Positions 1-7,445 of a stretch of DNA of 64,000 nucleotides are shown piece after piece. Made by a program: the position numbers and the translations under genes. The DNA lies in the NCBI RefSeq assembly GCF_916858675.1, contig NZ_CAKASM010000001.1, positions 1-64,000 on the forward strand, in the 5' to 3' direction. Position 1 is the stretch's first letter, and every line of letters starts with the position of its first letter. The DNA comes from Sphingomonas sp. Leaf21 (GTDB taxonomy: Bacteria > Pseudomonadota > Alphaproteobacteria > Sphingomonadales > Sphingomonadaceae). The notes beneath the pieces were generated by a model. That model did not search any database and was not told the DNA's origin. It saw only the letters and a list, made by a program, of their open reading frames with translations.

Positions 1-1
1 T

Positions 2-1630
2 GCGGCGGCGACCCCGGTCGTCGGGCCGAGCCCGGCGCCGACGCCGGTCGACGCGGTCGGTGCGCTGATCCAGTCGCTGCCGACGCCGACACCGACGCCG
101 TCCCCCAGCGCCACGGTCGATCCCAGGACGCTGGCCGAATATGAACTGCCCGCCTCCGCGCGGCGCTCGCTGGATCTGGTCGGGCCCGCCGGGCCGCGCG
201 AAGGCGCCCTCGACGCGCAGGTTTTCGCGGGCGCCGACGGTCGCGTGGCGGAAGTGCTGATGCGGCGGCTGTCCGCGCCGTTGCCGTCGCGCTGGGTCTC
301 GATCCTGCTTCGCCGCACGCTGGCCGCGCGCATGGACACGCCGCGCGGCGTCAACGGGGCGGATTTCGCGGCCGAGCGCGCCTGGCTGCTGCTCCGCATG
401 GGCGAGGCGGAGGTCGCGCGCGCGGTCGTCCAGTCGGTCGATGCGGGCAACTACACGCCCAAACTCTATCAGGTCGGGCTGAATGCGCTGCTCGCGTCGA
501 GCGATCCGGCGGGCTTGTGCCCGCTGGCCGATCGTGGCGCGGGCGTCACCGGGCTGGGCGGCTACCGTGTCGCGCAGGCGCTGTGCGCCACGCTGGCGGG
601 CGAGGGCGCGCGCGGCGCCGCGATCCTGCGTCAGGTCCGGCGCCAGCGGGTCGCGGAGGATTTCGACCTGAAGCTCGCCGAAAAGCTGATGGGCGCGGGT
701 GGACGCCGGGCGGTCACGGTGGACTGGAGCGGTGCCGATCGTCTCACGACGTGGCGCTACGGGCTGGCCACCGCGTCGGGCCTGACCGTTCCGCCCGAAT
801 ATCTGTCCTATGCCGGGCCTCAGGTGCGCGGCTGGCTTGCGACGGCGGCGACGATCGCCGCGACCGATCGGGCCAGCGTCGTGGATCAGGCGGCGGCGCT
901 GGGGGTGCTGTCCAACGCCGCGCTGGTCGATTTCTATGCGGGCCTGGCCGACGACGATCAGGCCAGCCGCGCGCAGGGTGCGATCGGCAACGATCTGCGC
1001 AACGCCTATGCCGCCAATGACGAGGGGCAGCGGCTGTCCGCGATCCGCTCGCTTTGGGGCGATGAGGATCGCACGCCCTATGGTCGATTGATCCTGACCG
1101 CCCGCGCCGTCGCGCGCCTGCCGGTCACCGCGTCGGAGAATGATTCGGATCGGCTGGTGGCGTCGATGCTCTCGGCCGGGCTGGATCGCAGCGCGGCGCG
1201 CTGGCGCGGGGCGGTCAAGCAGAACGGCAACGCATGGGCGATGATCGAACTGAGCGATCCCGATCAGCAGGGCCAGGTCGGTTACGATCGGATCGGCGGC
1301 TATGACGGGCAGGGCGATGCCCTCAAGCAGCGGCTGTTCTTCGCGGGGATGGCCGGGCTCGGTCGGCTGGCGAAGGGTGATATCGAACGCGGTGCCGAGG
1401 CGCTCGACGTGCGGATCGGACAGCGGAACGCCTGGACCGACGCGCTCGACCGCGCCATCGCCGACCAGCAGACGGGCATGGTCGTGCTGCTCTGCGCGAT
1501 CGGGATGCAGACCGGGGACTGGCGCGGCGTGCCGCCACAGGCGCTGTATCGCATCGTGGCGGCGCTTCGTTCGGTCGGGCTGGATACCGACGCACGGATG
1601 ATCGCGGCGGAGGCGATCGCGCGGGCATGA
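2..1630 (+). CDS. Hypothetical protein, 5' end outside the window
   Basis: The reading frame is open from the second base of the window to a TGA, so at least 542 residues are present and the true start lies upstream. The visible N-terminal part is a proline/threonine-rich linker (TPTPTPSPS at about residues 28-36). It is followed by an alanine- and arginine-rich, probably helical region with no motif I can name. The stop overlaps the xerD start in an ATGA junction, so the two are probably co-transcribed. I recognise no catalytic signature and assign no function. An internal ATG at 245 is possible, but the open frame and normal codon use upstream argue against it. Confidence 0.75.
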   Translation, partial: AAATPVVGPSPAPTPVDAVGALIQSLPTPTPTPSPSATVDPRTLAEYELPASARRSLDLVGPAGPREGALDAQVFAGADGRVAEVLMRRLSAPLPSRWVSILLRRTLAARMDTPRGVNGADFAAERAWLLLRMGEAEVARAVVQSVDAGNYTPKLYQVGLNALLASSDPAGLCPLADRGAGVTGLGGYRVAQALCATLAGEGARGAAILRQVRRQRVAEDFDLKLAEKLMGAGGRRAVTVDWSGADRLTTWRYGLATASGLTVPPEYLSYAGPQVRGWLATAATIAATDRASVVDQAAALGVLSNAALVDFYAGLADDDQASRAQGAIGNDLRNAYAANDEGQRLSAIRSLWGDEDRTPYGRLILTARAVARLPVTASENDSDRLVASMLSAGLDRSAARWRGAVKQNGNAWAMIELSDPDQQGQVGYDRIGGYDGQGDALKQRLFFAGMAGLGRLAKGDIERGAEALDVRIGQRNAWTDALDRAIADQQTGMVVLLCAIGMQTGDWRGVPPQALYRIVAALRSVGLDTDARMIAAEAIARA

Positions 1631-2526
1631 GTCCGCGCGACGCCGCACTGCTCGAACGATTTCTCGAGATGATGGCGGCGGAGGCGGGGGCGGCGGGCAA
1701 TACGCTGGCCGCCTATCGTTCCGACCTGCGGCTGGCGGGCGACGCGATGGGCGGGCTGGCCGATGCGAGCGAGGCGGCGCTGAAGGGGCTGGCAGACGGC
1801 TGGCGGGCGCTGGCCAATGCCACGGTCGCGCGCAAGGCGGCGGCGCTCCGGCGCTTCTACGCGTTCCTGCACGAAGAAGGACTCCGGCAGGATGACCCGT
1901 CCTCGGTGCTGCCGCGACCGGGACAGCGTCGGGCGCTGCCCAAGGTGCTGAGCCATGCCGATATCGACCGGCTGTTCGCGGCGATCGGCGAGCGGACCGG
2001 GGTGGAGCATCCTTCGTCCGGCGACCTGCGACTCGGCGCGCTGATCGAGCTCCTCTACGGATCGGGGCTGCGCGCCAGCGAACTCGTCGCGCTGCCGCGC
2101 GGTGCCGTCCACCCCGACCGGCCCTTCCTGATCCTGAAGGGCAAGGGCGGCGTGGAGCGGATGGTCCCCATCTCCGACCGTGCGCCCGCGGCGGTCGCGC
2201 TCTGGCGGACGCGGGTGCCCGCCGAGTCGCCGTGGCTGTTTCCGGGAGGGAACAAGCATCTGACGCGCATTCGCCTGTACCAGCTCGTCAAGGAATTGGC
2301 GGCGGATGCGGGCATTCCGCCCGACCGGGTCAGCCCGCACGTCCTTCGCCACGCCTTCGCCACGCACCTGCTGGGCGGCGGGGCCGATCTGCGCGCGGTG
2401 CAGGCGATGCTGGGCCATGCCGACATCGCCACCACCGAAATCTACACCCATGTCGAGGCGGCGCGATTGGTCGAACTCGTCAACGTCCGCCACCCGCTCG
2501 TTGATTTTCGGAACAAGCACCCTTAG
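1627..2526 (+). CDS. xerD: Tyrosine recombinase XerD
   Basis: Site-specific recombinase of the lambda-integrase family, expected to act with XerC at dif to resolve chromosome dimers. The 299-residue length is normal for XerC/D. An N-terminal SAM-like core-binding domain covers about residues 5-90 and the catalytic domain about 105-290. Catalytic residues can be placed: Arg149 in GSGLRASEL, a Lys near 171-173 in KGKGG, His238 and Arg241 in HVLRHAF, His264 in GHADIATT and nucleophile Tyr273 in IYTHV. It overlaps the upstream gene by 4 bp and precedes accA. That conserved housekeeping position argues against a phage integrase. XerC versus XerD cannot be settled with certainty from sequence alone. 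Confidence 0.88.
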   Translation: MSPRDAALLERFLEMMAAEAGAAGNTLAAYRSDLRLAGDAMGGLADASEAALKGLADGWRALANATVARKAAALRRFYAFLHEEGLRQDDPSSVLPRPGQRRALPKVLSHADIDRLFAAIGERTGVEHPSSGDLRLGALIELLYGSGLRASELVALPRGAVHPDRPFLILKGKGGVERMVPISDRAPAAVALWRTRVPAESPWLFPGGNKHLTRIRLYQLVKELAADAGIPPDRVSPHVLRHAFATHLLGGGADLRAVQAMLGHADIATTEIYTHVEAARLVELVNVRHPLVDFRNKHP

Positions 2527-2537
2527 GCGCTAGGCCC

Positions 2538-3488
2538 ATGTCAACGACCTTCCTCGATTTCGAGAAACCGATCGCCGAGCTGCAGAGCCGGATCGACGAA
2601 CTGCGCGACACGACCGCCGAAGGGACGGTCGATATCGGCGCGGAGATCGCCAAGCTCCAGGCCAAGTCGGACAAGCTGCTGCGCGATACCTTCGCCAGGC
2701 TGACCCCGTGGCAGAAGACGCAGGTCGCGCGCCATCCGCAGCGCCCGCACTTCAAGCATTATGTGGCCGGGCTGTTCGACGAATTCGTGCCGCTGGCGGG
2801 CGACCGCGCCTTTGGCGACGACCAGGCGATCATGGGCGGCTTCGCGCAGTTCCGTGGCCGCCGCGTCATGGTGCTGGGCCATGAAAAGGGCGAGGACACG
2901 GCCAGCCGCCTCCGCCACAATTTCGGTATGGGCAAGCCCGAGGGCTATCGCAAGGCGATCCGGCTGGTCGAGCTGGCCGACCGATTCGGCCTGCCCATCG
3001 TGACGATGGTCGACACCTCGGGCGCGTTTCCCGGCATCCAGGCCGAGGAACGCGGCCAGGCGGAGGCCATCGCGCGTTCGACCGAGGCGTGTCTGGCGGC
3101 GGGCGTGCCGGTCGTCTCGGCGATCGTCGGAGAGGGCGGCTCGGGCGGCGCCGTGGCGCTGGCGGCGGGCAATCGCGTGCTGATGTTCGAACACGCCGTC
3201 TATTCGGTCATCTCGCCCGAGGGTTGCGCCTCCATCCTGTGGCGCACGGCGGACAAGGCGGCGGAAGCGGCCGAGGCGATGCGCGTCACGGCGCAGGATC
3301 TGAAGAGCTTCGGGGTGATCGACACGATCGTTCCCGAACCGGTCGGCGGGGCGCACCGCGACCATCCCGGCGCGATCGCCAATCTGGGCGATGCGATCGA
3401 CAAGGCGCTGGGCGATCTGGGCGGTGTCGGTCGCGACGAACTGAAGCGCGGTCGTGCGGCCAAATTCCTGGCGATGGGGCGGCTGTAA
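2538..3488 (+). CDS. accA: Acetyl-CoA carboxylase carboxyltransferase subunit alpha
   Basis: Alpha subunit of the acetyl-CoA carboxylase carboxyltransferase, which with AccD moves carboxybiotin CO2 to acetyl-CoA in the first step of fatty acid synthesis. The 316-residue length is full size. The N-terminus is the typical helical segment (FLDFEKPIAEL), and the crotonase-fold core includes GHEKGEDTASR, the MVDTSGAFPGIQAEERGQ block near residue 155-175 and the glycine-rich oxyanion loop GEGGSGGA near 197. It starts 11 bp after xerD and is probably in the same transcript. No strong Shine-Dalgarno is visible, which fits coupling to the upstream genes. Confidence 0.97.
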   Translation: MSTTFLDFEKPIAELQSRIDELRDTTAEGTVDIGAEIAKLQAKSDKLLRDTFARLTPWQKTQVARHPQRPHFKHYVAGLFDEFVPLAGDRAFGDDQAIMGGFAQFRGRRVMVLGHEKGEDTASRLRHNFGMGKPEGYRKAIRLVELADRFGLPIVTMVDTSGAFPGIQAEERGQAEAIARSTEACLAAGVPVVSAIVGEGGSGGAVALAAGNRVLMFEHAVYSVISPEGCASILWRTADKAAEAAEAMRVTAQDLKSFGVIDTIVPEPVGGAHRDHPGAIANLGDAIDKALGDLGGVGRDELKRGRAAKFLAMGRL

Positions 3489-3556
3489 GATCGATCGGGG
3501 GCGGTCGCGCGCCGTCCCCGGTTCGAAGGGATCGAATGTCCGGCGGTGGCGGACGC

Positions 3557-3588
3557 AAAAATGGCGGACGCCCGAAAGGGCACCCGCC
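3557..3588 (-). terminator. Rho-independent terminator for the Flp pilin
   Basis: The arms at 3563-3573 and 3578-3588 (GGCGGACGCCC / GGGCACCCGCC) pair over 11 positions with a GAAA loop and wobble pairs in the middle. On the minus strand the hairpin is followed by five T residues (3557-3561). A second perfect 11-bp hairpin without a T tract lies at 3610-3641, between this site and the pilin stop, and may protect the transcript 3' end. Confidence 0.6.
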
Positions 3589-3654
3589 ACCGGATCTGCA
3601 TTACGAAGGGGGGCAGGTCATGGCCGCGCCTGACCTGCCCCGCTTCGGCAGCTA

Positions 3655-3828
3655 TCAATGGACGTTGGTGTCGAGCTTGCCACCGATGGTGTTGAAAGCG
3701 GTGCCCAGGCTGGTGCCCAGCTTGCTCATGCCAGCGATGGCGGCAACGGCAACAAGCGCTGCGATCAGGCCATATTCGATCGCCGTCGCGCCCTTGTTGT
3801 TCTTCACCATCTTGCGGATCGTCTTCAT
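3655..3828 (-). CDS. Flp family type IVb pilin (57 aa)
   Basis: Short major-pilin-like protein with the Flp layout: a basic leader MKTIRKMVKNNKG, the prepilin peptidase site G-ATAIEYG with the conserved Glu and Tyr, then one hydrophobic segment (GLIAALVAVAAIAG, about residues 20-33) and a short tail ending in TNVH. Flp pilins form Tad adhesive pili. The ATG is preceded by GGAG at a suitable distance (ACGGAGACCGGT). A hairpin with a T tract lies downstream. It sits 125 bp after a second Flp pilin on the same strand. The Tad secretion genes are not in this window, so the two pilin genes lie apart from their assembly machinery. The AT-rich gap before it (3899-3942, with two TTAA half-sites four bases apart) probably holds its promoter. 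Confidence 0.85.
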   Translation of the reverse strand: MKTIRKMVKNNKGATAIEYGLIAALVAVAAIAGMSKLGTSLGTAFNTIGGKLDTNVH

Positions 3829-3953
3829 ACCGGTCTCCGTGCGTCTAATGCTCTGTCTATCACCCGGCTGAGCCGGAGCGCCGGATCAGCTTGCTGCCGT
3901 TTAACCGCCTACTAGTTGACGAAGGCTTAAAAAATTAACCGGACTTCCGGAAT

Positions 3954-4145
3954 TCAGCCGTCGCTGAGATGCAGGTGATCGCCCAGGAACTGGAAGAGTC
4001 CGTTCAGCCCGACGCTGAGCTGCGACAGCGCGACCGACAGGACGATGATGATGCAGGCGATGACGAGGCCATATTCGACCGCGGTCGCGCCGCGATGATC
4101 GGCGCAGACGCGTCGCAGGCTGGACAGGATCATGGGCGCTTTCAT
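3954..4145 (-). CDS. Second Flp family type IVb pilin (63 aa)
   Basis: Flp-type prepilin with a leader containing SLRRVCADHRG, the processing site G-ATAVEYG with the invariant Glu and Tyr, and one hydrophobic segment (LVIACIIIVLSVAL). The C-terminal tail differs from that of the 57-residue pilin and ends in HLHLSDG. An alternative start is the second Met (codon 5), and neither start has a convincing Shine-Dalgarno. It differs enough from the neighbouring pilin to be a paralogue, possibly a minor or specialised pilin. Confidence 0.8.
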   Translation of the reverse strand: MKAPMILSSLRRVCADHRGATAVEYGLVIACIIIVLSVALSQLSVGLNGLFQFLGDHLHLSDG

Positions 4146-4179
4146 GGTGCCGTGGGCTTATGGGTGCGAGGGTTAACAA

Positions 4180-4659
4180 ATGTTCGATGAAACCACGACG
4201 ATCGCATCCGTTTCGGGGCCTATTTTACCGGTCGTGGCCGCGGCCCTGGTCGACGGCATGGGGCGTGTCTGTCTTCAACAACGCCCGGCGAACAAGTCTT
4301 GGGGCGGGCTTTGGGAGTTTCCCGGCGGCAAGATCGAGCGGGGAGAAAGCCCCGAAGCGGCGCTGATCCGCGAACTGCACGAGGAGCTGGCGATCACCGT
4401 GGACCAGGCCGCGCTGGAACCTGCCGGGTTTGCGACCGAGTCGCTGCCCGGTCGCCATCTCCTGCTGTTGCTCTATGTCGTTCGCGACTGGACGGGCACG
4501 CCGGTTCCGCTCGAGGCGGATGATCTGATCTGGTGCGAACCGGCGGCGATGGCGGCGCGGCCGATGCCGCCCGCCGACGTGCCGCTGGTCCGTCAGTTGC
4601 GGGCCTATCTGGCGGACAGCGTCACATCGGTCACGCCGGGCGATAGCGGCACGGTGTAG
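4180..4659 (+). CDS. mutT: MutT-type (d)NTP diphosphatase, Nudix family
   Basis: Nudix hydrolase likely to remove 8-oxo-dGTP from the nucleotide pool. The 159 residues include an almost perfect Nudix box near residues 50-72, GKIERGE then SPEAALI then RELHEEL, with Ala replacing the usual Gly near its end (EELAI). WGGLWEFPGGK before it is the typical MutT purine-binding approach. The ATG follows a GAGG at a workable distance. The gene converges on the large minus-strand gene and the two coding regions overlap by 55 bp, so there is no room for a terminator between them. Confidence 0.88.
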   Translation: MFDETTTIASVSGPILPVVAAALVDGMGRVCLQQRPANKSWGGLWEFPGGKIERGESPEAALIRELHEELAITVDQAALEPAGFATESLPGRHLLLLLYVVRDWTGTPVPLEADDLIWCEPAAMAARPMPPADVPLVRQLRAYLADSVTSVTPGDSGTV

Positions 4660-7346
4660 CCGCCACGCTCCGCCGTCCCGCGATCGGGGCGATACGCTTG
4701 CCCGCCCGGTGTCGTCGTCTCGACGAACAGCCGAGCCGCCGGTGTCGCGGCGGTCGCGGGATCGAGCGTCAGGCGGACGACCCGGGTCGCGGGATCGAAG
4801 TCGAACGACGCGATCTTTCCCGCCTCCAGCGTCATCCACAATCCGGCGGGCGCGACGAAGACCCGGCTGCGCGCGCCGTCGCGCGGCTCGACATGGATCG
4901 TCCCGGCACGCCGCGACAGGTTGCCGCCATAGCTCAGCCAGCCAAGCGCGGGATCGTCGACCAGATAGGTCGCCGCCGCATAGGCATGGCCGAAGAAGCC
5001 CATGCCATAGTCGCCGCTATACGGGTCCCACTCCATCCTGTCCGGCCAGCTATGAAAGGCGGCGGAGGACGCACCGCGCTGATCGATATTGGTGATCCCG
5101 CCAAGCAGGCCGCCATAGGCGACGCGGAGCAGATGCATGTCGGCGGGGTTGCGGCGGAACGAGTCGAACAGCGGAACGGCGTTCAGCGTCGATCCGTAAT
5201 GATGGATCTGCCGCTCCAGCCGCGGATATTTCCCGCCGTAGAGGAAGTCCCAATAGCGGCGGGCATTGCCGTTATACCCCCAGTGCGGGATAGACGGATC
5301 ATAGCCGAGGATCACCTCGCGCGTGACGTCCGCCTGAGGGCCGTAGCCGAAATAGCGCATCCACGCATAGACCTCGGCCTGGCCGGTCGAGTCCCACGCC
5401 ATCTCGCTGCCGAAGGGATATTTCAGCGTGCGCCAGTGATCGGCGCGGCCCTTCATCAGTCGCTCGATCTCGGCGGCCTTGCTGGTCCAGCCCTCCCGCT
5501 TCAGGTCGGTCAGGATGTCGACGAAGACATCGCCCTCCATCAAGCCGAACTGCGCATAGTGCGGCGCGTCGCGCATCATCGCGACGATCGTCTGATAGGC
5601 ATGGTCGAGATACCAGTCCCAGCCATGGACCCTGGTCATGCCGGGATGGTTGCGCGCGATGCGGTACAGCACCCAATGCCCCGCCGCGACATGGGGATAA
5701 TTGTACGCACGGCCGAGGTCGTCGGCCTGATCCTTTTTCCAGGAGGTCCAGCTCTGCCAGTCCCTGGCGGGTCGGTAGAGGTCGGGGAAGGCGGCGGGAT
5801 CATAGTAGAAGAGGCTTTTCTTCACGCCGCCCGCATGAGGACCGTCGGCGATCTGGAGGCGTCCGACGACGGTCCTGTCGACCAGCTCCTCGATTCGCGC
5901 GATCTCGGCGGCGTCGGGATTGTCGAGCTGCTTCATCACCGCGGCGACCCAGCTGCCCGCGCCGCCCTCGTCGCTCATTCCCGAGATCCACACGCGCGGG
6001 TCCGCGGTGACGACCCGGTTCGCCTCGCGGTCATAGGTCAGGATCGCGGGGGAACGTCCGAAGGGATCGCGCTTGCCGTCGAACCATTGCTGCGTCGTCG
6101 AGAAGCGACCGAGATCGGCCATGGTCTGTTCGAGCGGCTTGGTGACGAAATACTGGATCGTCTGCACGCTGGTATCGGCATAGGTCAGGGTCAGACGCGC
6201 CCGGCCCCATTGCCGACCGCGCACCGACAGGCGGGTCCAGCCGGGCTCGCCGGGCTGTCGCGTCACGACGAGGGCGCCAGCCGGATAGCTGTCGATCGCG
6301 GTGATGGCGGAGGGCGAATGGACGAACAGCGAGGCGTCGAGATCGGTCGGCACGACATAGCCGGGCACGCCGACCACGACCGGACGGGCCTGCGCGACCA
6401 GCGTCGCGTCGATCGCACGGATGCTCGGCGCGGCGGCGAAGCGAAGGCCGATGCGACGACTTTCGCCGGGCGCCAGCCGGATGCTGGTCGGCGCGTTCCA
6501 CGGCTGCCCCGCCCTGGTCCAGTCGGTCTGGGCATAAGCGGCGCTGGCGACCGTCCAGTCGTAAAAGCCCTCCGACGTCTGCGCGCGTGGGCTTGCCTCG
6601 ACGATCACCGCCTTGCCCCCCGCCTCGCGCAATGTGGGGATCGGCACATAGGCCTCCAGCGGCGTGCCCCGCTCCGGCAGGACGAGCAGCGCCGGGCCCG
6701 CGCCATTCAGCCGGGTGACCTGAACATAGCCCGCGTCGCGACCGATATAGGGGTCGGCGAAGCTGGCTTGCGCATGGGCCTGCTCCAGGCTGCGGTCGGT
6801 GATGATATTGTCGAACACCATCGGCAGGCCGAGGCCGCCGATCTCGACGGGCTCGGGCGAGGTGTTGGTCAGGGTGAAGCGCAGGGCGGGCAGGCCGTCT
6901 TCATTGACCCATTCGCGAACGATCCGAAGCGGCAGGCCGTCGCCCATCGTCGTGGTGATGTCCGCCGCCGCCAGTCGCGCGCCCCGGACGGGCAGCACGC
7001 GGACAGGCCTTCGCTCGCGCGACGAGGAGAAATCCCGCCAAGGGCCCGTGCCGGTACGGACCCGCACATGAATGTCGCCCAGATGGTTGTAGCCGCTACC
7101 GGCACGCTCCTTGGCGCGGCCGACGGGCAGGAAGTCGAAGCCCGGCGTCGTATCGGGCGAAAGGCTGCGCGCCGTCTGGCTCACGGGATCGAGCGTCAGC
7201 CGGAATCCGCCGACACGCGTCGGGGCGGGGGCGGTCGGCGACGCGCGACGCTTGGCCGACGGGGCGGCGCCGACAGCCTGTCCGAACGCCAGGATCGACA
7301 GGATCGCCACGCTGTTGGACAGCGAATGGAAAAGGCTCTGGCGCAT
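4605..7346 (-). CDS. Large secreted protein of unknown function (DUF5695-like)
   Basis: Start ATG 7346 is chosen over an upstream GTG/ATG because it follows GGGGAGA by 8 bases and opens a signal peptide (MRQSLFHSLSNSVAILSIL, Ala-X-Ala near residue 28). The mature protein of about 885 residues has a beta-rich N-terminal half, with features such as GYNHLGDIHVRVR, and a helical Trp/Tyr-rich C-terminal half (EMAWDSTGQAEVYAWMRYFG, HYGSTLNAVPLFDSFRR) that resembles the alpha/alpha-toroid of many glycosidases and lyases. From memory this matches the DUF5695 family, but I could not check that. It is divergent from a GH127 arabinofuranosidase with a shared 99-bp promoter region. I infer a periplasmic or outer-surface role in the same polysaccharide or glycoprotein breakdown. 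Confidence 0.82.
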   Translation of the reverse strand: MRQSLFHSLSNSVAILSILAFGQAVGAAPSAKRRASPTAPAPTRVGGFRLTLDPVSQTARSLSPDTTPGFDFLPVGRAKERAGSGYNHLGDIHVRVRTGTGPWRDFSSSRERRPVRVLPVRGARLAAADITTTMGDGLPLRIVREWVNEDGLPALRFTLTNTSPEPVEIGGLGLPMVFDNIITDRSLEQAHAQASFADPYIGRDAGYVQVTRLNGAGPALLVLPERGTPLEAYVPIPTLREAGGKAVIVEASPRAQTSEGFYDWTVASAAYAQTDWTRAGQPWNAPTSIRLAPGESRRIGLRFAAAPSIRAIDATLVAQARPVVVGVPGYVVPTDLDASLFVHSPSAITAIDSYPAGALVVTRQPGEPGWTRLSVRGRQWGRARLTLTYADTSVQTIQYFVTKPLEQTMADLGRFSTTQQWFDGKRDPFGRSPAILTYDREANRVVTADPRVWISGMSDEGGAGSWVAAVMKQLDNPDAAEIARIEELVDRTVVGRLQIADGPHAGGVKKSLFYYDPAAFPDLYRPARDWQSWTSWKKDQADDLGRAYNYPHVAAGHWVLYRIARNHPGMTRVHGWDWYLDHAYQTIVAMMRDAPHYAQFGLMEGDVFVDILTDLKREGWTSKAAEIERLMKGRADHWRTLKYPFGSEMAWDSTGQAEVYAWMRYFGYGPQADVTREVILGYDPSIPHWGYNGNARRYWDFLYGGKYPRLERQIHHYGSTLNAVPLFDSFRRNPADMHLLRVAYGGLLGGITNIDQRGASSAAFHSWPDRMEWDPYSGDYGMGFFGHAYAAATYLVDDPALGWLSYGGNLSRRAGTIHVEPRDGARSRVFVAPAGLWMTLEAGKIASFDFDPATRVVRLTLDPATAATPAARLFVETTTPGGQAYRPDRGTAERGGYTVPLSPGVTDVTLSAR

Positions 7347-7420
7347 TGATTTTTCTCCCCAATCCGAGGTTCCTGCGCCAAGCGTGCCGCGATTGACCCC
7401 CATGTCCTCGCCCGATATGG

Positions 7421-7431
7421 TATACAGTATA
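7421..7431. promoter_or_regulatory. Candidate GntR operator between two divergent genes
   Basis: A perfect 11-bp palindrome TATACAGTATA (core ATAC-n-GTAT) lies in the 99-bp gap between the large secreted protein and the GH127 gene. It is 15 bp before the GH127 ATG and next to its Shine-Dalgarno (GGGAG at 7434-7438). The same core is upstream of the DapA-like gene and, with one mismatch, upstream of a GntR gene at 21127. The regulator assignment is inference from site distribution. Confidence 0.5.
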
Positions 7432-7445
7432 GGCGGGAGAGCAAG

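Noticed and set aside
1627..2526. Tyrosine recombinase as a prophage or island integrase
   Set aside because: It is in the sphingomonad xerD-accA order, has no adjacent tRNA or att repeats, and no phage genes follow.
4698..7349. A plus-strand open frame of about 883 codons antisense to the large secreted protein
   Set aside because: The minus-strand gene has a signal peptide, a Shine-Dalgarno and normal composition; the plus-strand frame has none of these.
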